From contig NZ_FMDM01000007.1 in assembly GCF_900090105.1 (NCBI RefSeq), positions 1 through 64,000 of the forward strand: 64,000 nucleotides of DNA, written 5' to 3'. Both the position numbers and the translations under genes were made by a program. The stretch is from Micromonospora humi (GTDB taxonomy: Bacteria; Actinomycetota; Actinomycetes; Mycobacteriales; Micromonosporaceae). The notes below the pieces were generated by a model, which saw only the letters and a list, made by a program, of their open reading frames with translations, was not told the DNA's origin and did no database searches. Positions 6,925 through 14,838 of this stretch are shown here, one piece after another. The number at the start of each line of letters is the position of its first letter. The stretch's first letter is position 1.

Positions 6925-9120
6925 TTTCTGCACCACGCCGTTGACCTTCAGGGTGTACGGGGCGTACTGCTGGACCTGCTCGGTGGGCTCGTCGTAGGCG
7001 ACCACGGCGACCACCTTCGGGAACAGCGCGAGCAGCGCGAGCTGGAGCCGGTTGAGCGTCAGGCTCGACGTGCCGTCGAACTCGAACTGCCAGGCCAGCG
7101 AGTGCTTCTCGTCCAGGCCGATGAGCCGCACGTTCCAGTTGGCGACGGCGGTCGGCTTGATCTCGGTGGGCGAGTCGAACGGAGCGAGGCTGCTGCCGTC
7201 GCTGACCGTGGTGCCGCCGACGGTGACGTCGTCGACGAGCAGGCCGCCCTCGTTGACGCCGCCGTCGCTGACGTAGCGGAAGCCGAGCAGGATGTTCTTC
7301 CCGGCGTACGCGGACAGGTCGAAGCTGTGCGGCTCGAACCCGTCGGTGGTGCCGTTGAGCGCCGGGCCGAGCGGACCGTCGATGGTCTTGTCGCCGGCGA
7401 CGGCCGTGTAGGTGGCGCCGCCGTCGGTGGAGACCACCACGTAGCCGTAGTCGAAGCCGACCTCCGCGCCGTACTTGGCGAGGAAGCGCAGCGTCGGGTC
7501 GGCGGTCGGCACGGTCACCGGGGTGACCGCCGCGGCGTCGGTGTTGTTGGCGTTGCCGGAGAACAGCACCGGGTTGCCGGGACGGTCCGGGTCGTTGGTC
7601 ACCACGGTCCAGGCCAACGGCAGCGCCGGCAGCGTCTTCGCGCCCTGGAACGACAGCGACCGCAGGTCGAGGCCGCGCAGCGGGGTGCCGTCGGCCTTCG
7701 ACAGCGTGACGTAGTCGGCGCCGTTGGGCGCCGCGCCGGGCGTGGCGTACGCGGCCGGGTTGGCCAGGTTGACGGTGGAGCGCAGGCTCTTCGTGGTCAC
7801 CCGGCTCTTCGGTACGCCGAGCATGATGCCCTTGCGGGACTCCCCGACGATCTTGTCGACCAGCGTCATGGTCTGGTAGTCGTGGATCACCTGGTACATG
7901 TTCTTCGCGCCCTCGGCCTTGAGCGCCGCGTCCAGGCTGGCCAGCCCCTGCAGGTCGGCGTCGTTGTGCAGCCGGTGCACGATGTCGTTGCCGTAGCGGT
8001 CGTAGAGGAACTGGATGAACGCGTACGCGTTGCCGTAGTCGGCGAGCACCGCGTTCGGGTTGGGACTCTCGCCCCACAGGTTCAGCGAGTTCTCCGGCCC
8101 GCCGCAGTCACGCGGGTTCGCGTTGTACGGCGTCTTGACCGTGCCGAAGCCCTGCTGGCAGTAGAGGTGGCTGTCCGCGCCCCGGTCGAAGACGGTGGCC
8201 GTGGTGTCCACGTACCCGGTGAGGGTCTGCGCGAAGTCCGACAGGCCCTCGTTCATCCAGGTGGTCTCGAACGGGTCGCTGTAGTAGTGCGCCAGGTGCT
8301 GCCACTCGTGGGCGAACGTGCCCTCGTAGCTGAACGGGCGGGCCGGGCGGCTGGTGCACAGGTCGTCGGTCGGCTCGTCCGGCGGGTTCGCCCCGGTGCG
8401 GTGCAGCCAGTCGAACGCGTCGACGGTCATCACGTTGCGGTCGAACAGCTCGTTGAGCTGCGCCGAGAAGAAGCCGGCGATGTAGGTCGGCGCGGCCGGG
8501 AAGTCGTAGAAGTTGTCGTCCCGGACGTTGTCGATCAGGGTGACCGTCTTGTTGCCGCCGCCGGAGTAGTCACCGCCGTTGCCCTGCGCGTCCGGCGGGA
8601 TCTGCGAGTTGCTGCCGTCGCGGTCCGGCGGCCGGCTGAACGCCACCGTCTCCTTCGGGTACATGTTCGTGTCGAACTCGTGCACGAAGCTCTGCACCTG
8701 GGCGTCGGTGATCTGCGTCGACGTGGGGATCTGGTTGCGGCAGTCGTCGGCCGGGAACGCGATGTCGTTGGCGACCCACACCTCGACGTTGTCGCCGACG
8801 CCACGCAGCGTGTAGTCCTTGCGGTAGTAGCTGCCCTGGAAGTCGTCCATGCCCAGCCACTGCCGGACCGTGCCGACCGGCGGGGTGGTGGCCGCAGCGG
8901 CCTTCGACCGCGACTGGGCGCGCTTCTGGTAGCGGGCCGGGGTCTTCACCGGCTTGCCGTCGAGCGTGAAGTCCTTGCGGGTCAGCTCGCGGGTGTCGTC
9001 GACGACCGGCTTGGCCTTCGCCTTGGCCGGTGCGGCCGACGCGGCGGTGGCGGGCAGGACGCCGAGGAACGGTAGGACGAGTGCGATGGCTGCGGTACCG
9101 GCGATCCGGCTGCGTGCCAT
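6907..9120 (-). CDS. secreted M6-like (immune inhibitor A type) zinc metalloprotease
   Basis: A 737-residue exported protease. A signal peptide spans residues 1-29 (hydrophobic AAIALVLPFLGVLPATA, then ASA-AP), followed by a Lys-rich propeptide. The zinc site is HEWQH (271-275) with downstream WMNEGLSD (Glu291) as the third-ligand region, typical of gluzincin-like M6/immune-inhibitor-A proteins. The C-terminal half (about 480-640) contains a jelly-roll MAM-like region with YGAEVGFDYGYVVVSTDGG and NILLGFRYVSDGGVNEGG, also common in that family. It acts outside the cell on proteins. The gene is flanked at both ends by the palindromic repeat, and the final GGAPS tail is encoded by repeat copy 1. 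Confidence 0.82.
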   Translation of the reverse strand: MARSRIAGTAAIALVLPFLGVLPATAASAAPAKAKAKPVVDDTRELTRKDFTLDGKPVKTPARYQKRAQSRSKAAAATTPPVGTVRQWLGMDDFQGSYYRKDYTLRGVGDNVEVWVANDIAFPADDCRNQIPTSTQITDAQVQSFVHEFDTNMYPKETVAFSRPPDRDGSNSQIPPDAQGNGGDYSGGGNKTVTLIDNVRDDNFYDFPAAPTYIAGFFSAQLNELFDRNVMTVDAFDWLHRTGANPPDEPTDDLCTSRPARPFSYEGTFAHEWQHLAHYYSDPFETTWMNEGLSDFAQTLTGYVDTTATVFDRGADSHLYCQQGFGTVKTPYNANPRDCGGPENSLNLWGESPNPNAVLADYGNAYAFIQFLYDRYGNDIVHRLHNDADLQGLASLDAALKAEGAKNMYQVIHDYQTMTLVDKIVGESRKGIMLGVPKSRVTTKSLRSTVNLANPAAYATPGAAPNGADYVTLSKADGTPLRGLDLRSLSFQGAKTLPALPLAWTVVTNDPDRPGNPVLFSGNANNTDAAAVTPVTVPTADPTLRFLAKYGAEVGFDYGYVVVSTDGGATYTAVAGDKTIDGPLGPALNGTTDGFEPHSFDLSAYAGKNILLGFRYVSDGGVNEGGLLVDDVTVGGTTVSDGSSLAPFDSPTEIKPTAVANWNVRLIGLDEKHSLAWQFEFDGTSSLTLNRLQLALLALFPKVVAVVAYDEPTEQVQQYAPYTLKVNGVVQKGGAPS

Positions 9121-9235
9121 TGGCCCCCCTTGTCGGGTGTGCGGATCCGGCCGACGGGGTCACCGTCGTATCCACCGGAGTGACATTCACGTCGTTCGTA
9201 CGCCACACCGTTGCCTTTGGCAACCAGTTGAACGT

Positions 9236-9285
9236 GTTAAGAAGGGGCCCCGCCTATACCGAATGCGTTAAGAAGGGGCCCGGCC
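9236..9285. repeat. paired GC-palindrome repeat, copy 2
   Basis: GTTAAGAAGGGGCCCC, then GCCTATACCGAATGC, then a second GTTAAGAAGGGGCCC, at 9236-9285. Orientation matches copy 1. It directly abuts the TTG start of the helicase gene, replacing any ordinary leader and ribosome site, and lies 116 bp upstream of the protease start on the other strand. Confidence 0.82.
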
Positions 9286-10566
9286 TTGCACGTCATCGAG
9301 AGGGTGCTGCGCGATGTGCGCGAGGGCAACCACCGCGGCGTGGTCGTCGACTCGCCGCCCGGCGCCGGCAAGAGCACGCTCGTCGTGCGTGCCGCCGCGG
9401 AGATCGCCGCAACCGGCGACCCGCTGATGATCGTGGCGCAGACCAACGAGCAGGTCGACGACCTCGTCGACCGGCTCGCCCGTAGGGCGCCCGAGCTGCG
9501 CATCGGCCGGCTCTCCGCGGCCGACTACCGGCCGTCCGAGCGGGTCCGGGGGCACTCCACGGTCCGGGTCGCCGCGAAGGTCGCCGACCTGGGCGGGCCG
9601 GCCGTCACCATCGGTACGGCGGCCAAGTGGGCCACCGTCACCGAGGGCACCTGGCCGTGGGCGATCGTGGACGAGGCGTACCAGATGCGCGCCGACGCGC
9701 TGCTGCGCGTGGCCGGACGGTTCGAACGGGCGCTGTTCGTCGGCGACCCCGGCCAGCTCGACCCGTTCTCCACCGTCGAGACCGCCCGCTGGACCGGCCT
9801 CACCTGGGACCCGATGCAGTCGGCCGTGGCCACCCTGCTGCGGCACAACCCGGAGCTGCCCGTGCACCGGCTGCCGGTGTCGTGGCGGCTGCCCGCCTCC
9901 GCCGCCCCGGTCGTCTCCGCCGCGTTCTACCCGTTCACCGGGTTCCGCGCCGGCACCGGGCCGGCCGACCGGGCGCTCACGTTCACCGAGGCGGGCCCCG
10001 GCGACGGCTACGACGCCTCGGTCGAGCTGGCCGCCGCCACCGGCTGGGCGCTGCACGAGCTGCCCGCCCGGCACACCGTGCGTACCGACGCCGAGGCCGC
10101 CACGGCCTGCGCGGAGCTGGCGCTGCGGGTGCTGGCGCGCGGCGCGGTAGCGGTCAGCGAGGCCGCGCCCGGCGGCGCGCCGGTCACCGCCGACCGGATC
10201 GCCGTCGGGGCCGCCCACCGCGACCAGGTCGCGGCCATCCGCTCCCGGCTGGGCGCGGCCGGCGCGGGCATCACCGTGGACACCGCCAACCGGCTCCAGG
10301 GCCGGGAGTACGACGTGACGATCGTGCTGCACCCGCTCTCCGGCCGGCGCGACGCCACCGCGTTCCACCTGGAGTCGGGGCGGCTCTGCGTGCTGGCGTC
10401 GCGGCACCGGCACGCCTGCGTGGTGGTGGCCCGGGCCGGCATCGGCGAGCTGCTCGACGCCTACCCGTCGACCGAGCGGGTGCACCTGGACGTGCCGGTG
10501 AAGTTCCCGGACGGCTGGGAGGCCAACCAGACCGTGCTCACCCACCTCGACGCGCACCGGGCCTGA
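9286..10566 (+). CDS. SF1 (Upf1-like) helicase-domain ATPase
   Basis: A 426-residue superfamily 1 P-loop protein. Walker A SPPGAGKST (23-31), Walker B AIVDEAYQM (Asp129, Glu130), motif III FVGDPGQLDP (151-160), motif V TANRLQGREYDVTIVLHP and a motif VI-like RLCVLASRHRHACVVV give a compact two-domain helicase core without insertions. Such minimal SF1 proteins are common in actinomycetes and mostly unstudied; RNA or DNA specificity cannot be read from sequence. TTG 9286 gives the conserved-looking MHVIERVLRDVREG start, but GTG 9304 or 9316 are alternatives because a repeat occupies the leader. Downstream lies an orphan small RNA. Confidence 0.72.
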   Translation: MHVIERVLRDVREGNHRGVVVDSPPGAGKSTLVVRAAAEIAATGDPLMIVAQTNEQVDDLVDRLARRAPELRIGRLSAADYRPSERVRGHSTVRVAAKVADLGGPAVTIGTAAKWATVTEGTWPWAIVDEAYQMRADALLRVAGRFERALFVGDPGQLDPFSTVETARWTGLTWDPMQSAVATLLRHNPELPVHRLPVSWRLPASAAPVVSAAFYPFTGFRAGTGPADRALTFTEAGPGDGYDASVELAAATGWALHELPARHTVRTDAEAATACAELALRVLARGAVAVSEAAPGGAPVTADRIAVGAAHRDQVAAIRSRLGAAGAGITVDTANRLQGREYDVTIVLHPLSGRRDATAFHLESGRLCVLASRHRHACVVVARAGIGELLDAYPSTERVHLDVPVKFPDGWEANQTVLTHLDAHRA

Positions 10567-10621
10567 CGGGCGGGCGGGGCCGGCGACCTGATCGGCGACC
10601 GGTCCCGTCCGGGTGACCGAG

Positions 10622-10650
10622 TTGACGCTTGCGGAGGGTGACCCTAACCT
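10622..10650 (+). promoter_or_regulatory. sigma-70-type promoter for small RNA
   Basis: TTGACG (10622-10627) and TAACCT (10645-10650) separated by 17 bp form a strong housekeeping-type promoter in otherwise GC-rich intergenic DNA. No coding gene follows on this strand before the terminator, so it predicts a short transcript beginning near 10657. Confidence 0.65.
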
Positions 10651-10656
10651 TGCTCA

Positions 10657-10756
10657 TAGGGGAGATGGTGGCTGGCGACGACGAGCTGACATGTAGTCGT
10701 GGTCCGAGCCGTCTCAATACCCGGCCCCAGCCTCGCTGCTGGGGCTTTCCCCTTTT
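10657..10756 (+). ncRNA. predicted orphan structured small RNA (~100 nt)
   Basis: A transcript of about 100 nt is predicted between the promoter at 10622-10650 and an intrinsic terminator. Visible pairing nests as GAGA/TCTC, GGCT/AGCC and GACGAC/GTCGT around 10662-10714, then the terminator hairpin. No open reading frame with a ribosome site lies in it, and the next downstream gene is on the opposite strand, so a riboswitch is unlikely. It lies in the gap between the SF1 helicase gene and the convergent two-TM/NYN-RNase operon. I do not recognise an RNA family; it could be a regulatory sRNA or an RNA component of the neighbouring conflict-like locus. Confidence 0.55.
10725..10756 (+). terminator. 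intrinsic terminator of small RNA
   Basis: CCCCAGC (10725-10731), six-base loop CTCGCT, GCTGGGG (10738-10744), then CTTTCCCCTTTT. A 7-bp GC-rich stem with a T-rich tail is a good Rho-independent terminator, unusual in this GC-rich genome. Confidence 0.75.
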
Positions 10757-10771
10757 CCGGCCGGTCCGGGT

Positions 10772-11557
10772 TCAGTGCGCGCCGGGGTCGTCGCCCGGCA
10801 GGTGGTGCCAGGCGCCGCGCCCGCGCGGGTCGAACAACGCGCTCGTGCGGCGGGCGTGCGCGAAGACGTCCACGTAGTCGAGGTCGAGCTGGTAGGCCAC
10901 GGCCGGCCCGCCGTCGTCCGCCACCAGCGCCCGCAACCCCACGGGCGCCGGTCGCCTGTCTTCGCGCAGCACGGCCGCCAGCACGCCGCTGTGGCCGGCG
11001 GCGAGCGCCGGCACGCCGGTGACCGGGCCGCTGCGGCCGTCCGAGCACCACAGCGTCCCGCTGACCCGCAGCGCCGGCCCGGCGCCGACGTTCTCCACCG
11101 GGATCACCAGCCGGTCCTTGGTGAGCGCGAGGAACGCGTACGCGGGCGCCGGCGCGGAGGCCAGCGCGTACCGCTCCTCGGCGGGCGGATGCGGGGCCAC
11201 CATGCCGCCGGTGTCCGGGAACGCCACCGCCTGGTGCACCGGCAGCAGCAGCGGGTAGCGGCTCAGCACCAGCGATCGGCGGGACTCCTCGAGCTGCCGG
11301 TCGGTGCGGGCCAGCGCCTGCCGGGAGAGGTGGATCGCGGCCAGCGCCCCGACGGTGGAGGCGATGGCGGCGAAGGAGCCGACGACGGGGGCGGCCCGCG
11401 GGGTGGGCCAGGCGACGGCCACCACGACCGCAGCGACGGCGGCGCACACCGCGAGCGCCCCGGCGATCGTCAGCCCGTGCCGGGGCAGGGTGCGCAGGCG
11501 GGCCGCCGTTCGGCGCAGCACGGGCGCGCCCCTATGCGGACGACGAGCCGGAGTCAC
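10772..11557 (-). CDS. two-TM membrane protein of unknown function, operon with NYN gene
   Basis: A 261-residue protein with two N-terminal TM helices (about 28-50 and 57-77), a short coiled region LSRQALARTDRQLEESRRS, and a cytosolic C-terminal domain of about 160 residues with no motif I recognise (VIPVENVGAGPALRVSG hints at a beta-sandwich). The GTG start at 11557 lies 26 bp inside the end of the NYN gene; an alternative GTG at 11521 would begin 11 bp after it. Either way the two are co-transcribed, which suggests joint function. Topology (two TM helices plus a soluble domain) is compatible with a membrane effector or a membrane-bound sensor; that is inference. Confidence 0.6.
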   Translation of the reverse strand: MTPARRPHRGAPVLRRTAARLRTLPRHGLTIAGALAVCAAVAAVVVAVAWPTPRAAPVVGSFAAIASTVGALAAIHLSRQALARTDRQLEESRRSLVLSRYPLLLPVHQAVAFPDTGGMVAPHPPAEERYALASAPAPAYAFLALTKDRLVIPVENVGAGPALRVSGTLWCSDGRSGPVTGVPALAAGHSGVLAAVLREDRRPAPVGLRALVADDGGPAVAYQLDLDYVDVFAHARRTSALFDPRGRGAWHHLPGDDPGAH

Positions 11558-12989
11558 CCCAGCGCGTGCGGGGGACGGTGACCTTCTCGTCGCGCCAGGT
11601 CAGCGCCCGGGACTGGGCGAGCACGCGCAGGATCCGGTGCCGGTCGCGGGAGTCGTAGCCGAACACCGGCTCGGCGCGGGTCCGGTCCCGCACGGTCATG
11701 AACTCCAAGACCTTGTTCTCCGGCACCGGGCTCGGCGCGCGGTCGGCGAACTCGCGGTACAGCTCGTGGTAGGCGGCCTCGATGGTCCGGGTCAGCGGCG
11801 AGTCGACGGCGATCGCGTGGCGCTCGCCGTCGACCGCGACGGCGTCGACCACACCGGCCGCGGCGGCGTACCGGACGACCTGGTTGATCCGGCCGGCGGC
11901 GCGGCGGTCCGGCCCCTGCCCGACGCCGCTGGCGTTGAGCAGCCCGGTGAGGTTCCGGTAAGGGATGGTGCGCCGCTGCCGCCGGTAGCACTCCATGGCC
12001 AGCGCCGCGTGCACCCGCCACAGCGGCTCCAGATAGCCCATGGCCAGGTCTTCCGTGGTCACCGTGTAGGTGTCGTCGGCGCCCTTGCGCACCAGCCGCA
12101 CGCCGGTGAGCGCGTCGAGTACCCGGTGCAGCCGGGGCCCGTTGTCGGTCTGCAGCGGCCCGGTGCGCAACTGGGCGAGGGTGTAGCCCTTGGACCGGGC
12201 GGCGAGCCGCCGCAGCACGAAGTCGACGGCCACGAGGTCGGTGAACCGCTCCGGGTCGACGTCGAGGTAGGTGCGGGTCATGCTGCGGGGGGAGAACCCG
12301 TTCTTGTCGCGGGCCGCCGCGTCGGTGCGGGTGACCTTCCGCCCGACGGACTCGACGAGCGCCCAGTATCGGCTCTCGTCCTCGTTGTCCAGGATCCGCC
12401 AGCCGGCCAGCAGCGCGGTGCGCTCACCGGTCTCCCGGCCGCCCAGGATCAAGCCCCGGCGTTGCAGTTCGAGCAGGCCGATCACGTCGCGGCAGGTGGA
12501 CGGCGGCAGCTTCCGCAGGGTGTAGATGTCGTCGATGCAGAGCGAGTCCAGCCCCGGCAGGGTGAGGATGCCCCGGAACTGGGGGGAGAGCCGGTCCGGG
12601 TCGCCGTAGACCACTGTCACCTGGCAGCCGTCGCGCAGCAGCCGGCGGATCAGCGGGATGAAGTCCTGGTCGCCGGTGACCAGGACGAAGTGGCCGCAGC
12701 CCTGGTGCAGGTAGTCCATCGCCAGCACGGTCAGGTGGATGTCGGCCTGTTCCTTGAGGCTGACCACCACGTCGGCGTCGATCAGGTGCTCAGCCATGGC
12801 GGTGCTGATGGTGCCGTCGAACCGCACCGCCGCCATGTGCTTGTAGTGCAGGTTGCCGCCGCACCTCGTGGTCGCGTCGTGCCACAGCGCGTCGACGATG
12901 CCCCGCTCGGCCAGATGGCCACGCTTGATGACCGCGCTGCTGAGATTGTCCCAGTCGACGAGCAGGACACCCTTGTTTCCGACCGGCAT
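11532..12989 (-). CDS. NYN-domain (PIN-like) predicted RNase with C-terminal extension
   Basis: A 485-residue protein. The N-terminal NYN/LabA-type domain (about 1-150) carries the acidic active site: VDWDNL (Asp12, Asp14, Asn15), KEQADIHL (Asp83) and LVTGDQDF (Asp107, Asp109). This fold typically cleaves structured RNA or tRNA. The remaining 330 residues show repeated winged-helix-like segments, including an LTGLLNASGVGQGPDRRAAG stretch, as in OST-HTH/LOTUS-type extensions, though not confidently assignable. ATG 12989 is chosen because GGGGAGGAG lies 6 nt upstream; an 80-residue upstream extension is not family-like. It heads an operon with the two-TM protein and is divergent from the NERD/NACHT pair. 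Confidence 0.78.
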   Translation of the reverse strand: MPVGNKGVLLVDWDNLSSAVIKRGHLAERGIVDALWHDATTRCGGNLHYKHMAAVRFDGTISTAMAEHLIDADVVVSLKEQADIHLTVLAMDYLHQGCGHFVLVTGDQDFIPLIRRLLRDGCQVTVVYGDPDRLSPQFRGILTLPGLDSLCIDDIYTLRKLPPSTCRDVIGLLELQRRGLILGGRETGERTALLAGWRILDNEDESRYWALVESVGRKVTRTDAAARDKNGFSPRSMTRTYLDVDPERFTDLVAVDFVLRRLAARSKGYTLAQLRTGPLQTDNGPRLHRVLDALTGVRLVRKGADDTYTVTTEDLAMGYLEPLWRVHAALAMECYRRQRRTIPYRNLTGLLNASGVGQGPDRRAAGRINQVVRYAAAAGVVDAVAVDGERHAIAVDSPLTRTIEAAYHELYREFADRAPSPVPENKVLEFMTVRDRTRAEPVFGYDSRDRHRILRVLAQSRALTWRDEKVTVPRTRWGDSGSSSA

Positions 12990-13242
12990 CGGCGGCTCCT
13001 CCCCGAGCTGATCGAGCCGTACGTCGTTTCCGAATTCTGGCCCCCTGTCCTCCCTCTGCCGCTTCATCCGTTCGGGCACGATCTCCGTCACTTGTGCGAC
13101 GCCGTCGAAGCGTTTCGGTGTGCGGCGTGTGACCGTAGGATGACCAAAAGTCCATCCAGGACGGCAATTCCGGTGGAGCAGGGCTGGTCGGAGACGCGCC
13201 GACAATGTGGGTCCCTGCTCGTTCTCCACCCCGGAGGCGATC
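12990..13242. promoter_or_regulatory. divergent promoter region between NYN operon and NERD/NACHT operon
   Basis: 253 bp without a convincing gene. Towards the NERD gene a weak promoter is visible, TTTCGG (13113-13118), 17 bp, TAGGAT (13136-13141). The NYN gene has a strong ribosome site just before ATG 12989, and the NERD gene has GGAGG at 13233-13237. AT content is locally raised. Shared control of the two operons is plausible but no clear operator dyad was found. Confidence 0.4.
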
Positions 13243-14838
13243 TTGGCGCGCTTCTACCCGAAGCAGCTGCGAACGAAGGCCACGCGCGGCGAGCGGCTCG
13301 TCTTCGAGCGGCTCCGATCGCTGAACGACTCGTGGAGCGTGCTGCACAACCTGTCCTATGTCGACATCGGCCAGCCGCGCCTGCGGATCGGCGAGGCCGA
13401 CTTCGTCCTGCTCCACCCCCGGCACGGGCTGCTGATCATGGAGGTGAAGGACGGCGCCTACCGGGTGACCGGCCGGCAGTGGTTCGCCCGTCGCCGCGGC
13501 GACGACGTACCGCTCACCGACCCGTTCGACCAGGCCGTCCGCAACCGCTACGCGCTGGCCGGCTGGCTGCGCCGCAGCACCGGCATCCGGCACGTGCCGG
13601 CCGGGCACTGCGTCGTCTTCACCGACGGGCGGCCGTCGGGCAACCTCGGCCCGAACGCCCCGGACACGATCGTGTTGACCGCGGCCTCGCTGGAACACGC
13701 GCCGGTCCTGGTCGAGCGCGTGATGGCCCACTGGGACCAGCGCGGCTGGACCAGCCGGGCCGACTTCGACCTGGCGCTCGCCGCGCTGGCGCCGACCGCC
13801 GTGGTCGCGCGCACCCTCAAGTACGACGTCGACCTCGCCGCCGACGACCTGGAACGCCGCACCCGACGCCAGATCCAGCTCACCGACCGGCAGTTGGAGG
13901 TGCTGGCCGCCACGTCCGGCCGGCGGGCGTCGCTGGTGCTCGGCGCGGCCGGGACCGGCAAGACGCTGCTGGCCCAGGAACGGGCCCGGGAACTGGCCGC
14001 CCGGGGGCTGCGGGTGGCGGTGATCGGCCAGCAGCGCGACCTGCGCCTGGAGATCCGGCGACAACTGCGGGTGCCCGGCGTCAGCTCCGGCGACCCGAAG
14101 GACGTGCTGTGCGCCCTGTTCGGCGCCGAGCGGCTCGGCGGCTACGAGGGTGAGCCGCTGTGGGCCACCGTGCTGAGTCTCGTCGAGGCGTACGGCCGGC
14201 CGCTGGACTGCCTCATCGTCGACGAGGCGCAGAGCCACGACGAGGACTTGCTGGTCGCGCTGCGCGAACTGGTCCGGCCCGACGGCTCGGTGGTGCTGTT
14301 CGCCGACCCCTACCAGCGGGACCGGACCGGCAGTTGGCGTCCCGGCGGCAGCTTCAACGAGTTCTGGCTGACCGAGAACTGCCGCAACACCCTGCCCATC
14401 GCCAAGCTGGTGGCGCGGGTGGCCGGGATGCTGCACGGCCCGGTCGAGGGGCCGGCCGGCCGCCGGCCCCGCCTGGCCGACGGCGCCACGGACATCGTGG
14501 CGACGTGCGTCGACGCGGTGCTGGAGGTCTTGAAGGACCTGCCGGCGACGCAGGCGGTGCTGGTGACCGCCACCCGCACCCACCACGTCGCCATCCGGCG
14601 GCTGCTCGCCGAGCACGGCGTGCGGACCAGCGGCGGACTGCGCGGCGACGGGCTGGCGGTCTGCACCGTACGCCAGTTCCACGGCTGCGAGGCGCCGGCC
14701 GTGGTGTACGCCGACGACGGCGACGAGGACTGGACGACCAGCTACATCGCGGTCAGCCGGGCCTGCGCCTACCTGCACGTCGTCGGCCGCCCGGACCGGT
14801 GGGAGCCCGTTCGATTCCTGATGGAGGATGCGCGATGA
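13243..14838 (+). CDS. NERD nuclease-domain / SF1 helicase fusion
   Basis: A 531-residue fusion. Residues 1-120 form a NERD domain (PD-(D/E)XK nuclease-like): GERLVFERL, then GEADFVLLHPRHGLLIMEVK with Asp53, Glu67 and Lys69 as candidate catalytic residues. Residues 220-531 form an SF1 (UvrD/DUF2075-like) helicase: Walker A GAAGTGKT (234-241), Walker B LIVDEAQS (Asp327, Glu328), sensor ENCRNT, motif V VRQFHGCEAPAVVYAD and motif VI YIAVSRACAYLHVVG. Predicted to translocate on and cut DNA. TTG 13243 is preferred, as GGAGG is 5 nt upstream; GTG 13207 is the alternative. Its stop overlaps the NACHT start as ATGA, so the products are made together. Confidence 0.8.
   Translation: MARFYPKQLRTKATRGERLVFERLRSLNDSWSVLHNLSYVDIGQPRLRIGEADFVLLHPRHGLLIMEVKDGAYRVTGRQWFARRRGDDVPLTDPFDQAVRNRYALAGWLRRSTGIRHVPAGHCVVFTDGRPSGNLGPNAPDTIVLTAASLEHAPVLVERVMAHWDQRGWTSRADFDLALAALAPTAVVARTLKYDVDLAADDLERRTRRQIQLTDRQLEVLAATSGRRASLVLGAAGTGKTLLAQERARELAARGLRVAVIGQQRDLRLEIRRQLRVPGVSSGDPKDVLCALFGAERLGGYEGEPLWATVLSLVEAYGRPLDCLIVDEAQSHDEDLLVALRELVRPDGSVVLFADPYQRDRTGSWRPGGSFNEFWLTENCRNTLPIAKLVARVAGMLHGPVEGPAGRRPRLADGATDIVATCVDAVLEVLKDLPATQAVLVTATRTHHVAIRRLLAEHGVRTSGGLRGDGLAVCTVRQFHGCEAPAVVYADDGDEDWTTSYIAVSRACAYLHVVGRPDRWEPVRFLMEDAR

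Noticed and set aside
10657..10756. Retron msr-msd or riboswitch
   Set aside because: No reverse transcriptase in the window and no downstream gene on the same strand; the structure does not match known riboswitches as far as I can tell.
11304..14153. Long plus-strand frame (949 codons) across the NYN gene and divergent promoter
   Set aside because: Arg/Pro/Gly-rich shadow; it would cover the NYN gene and its promoter, and its residues match no family.
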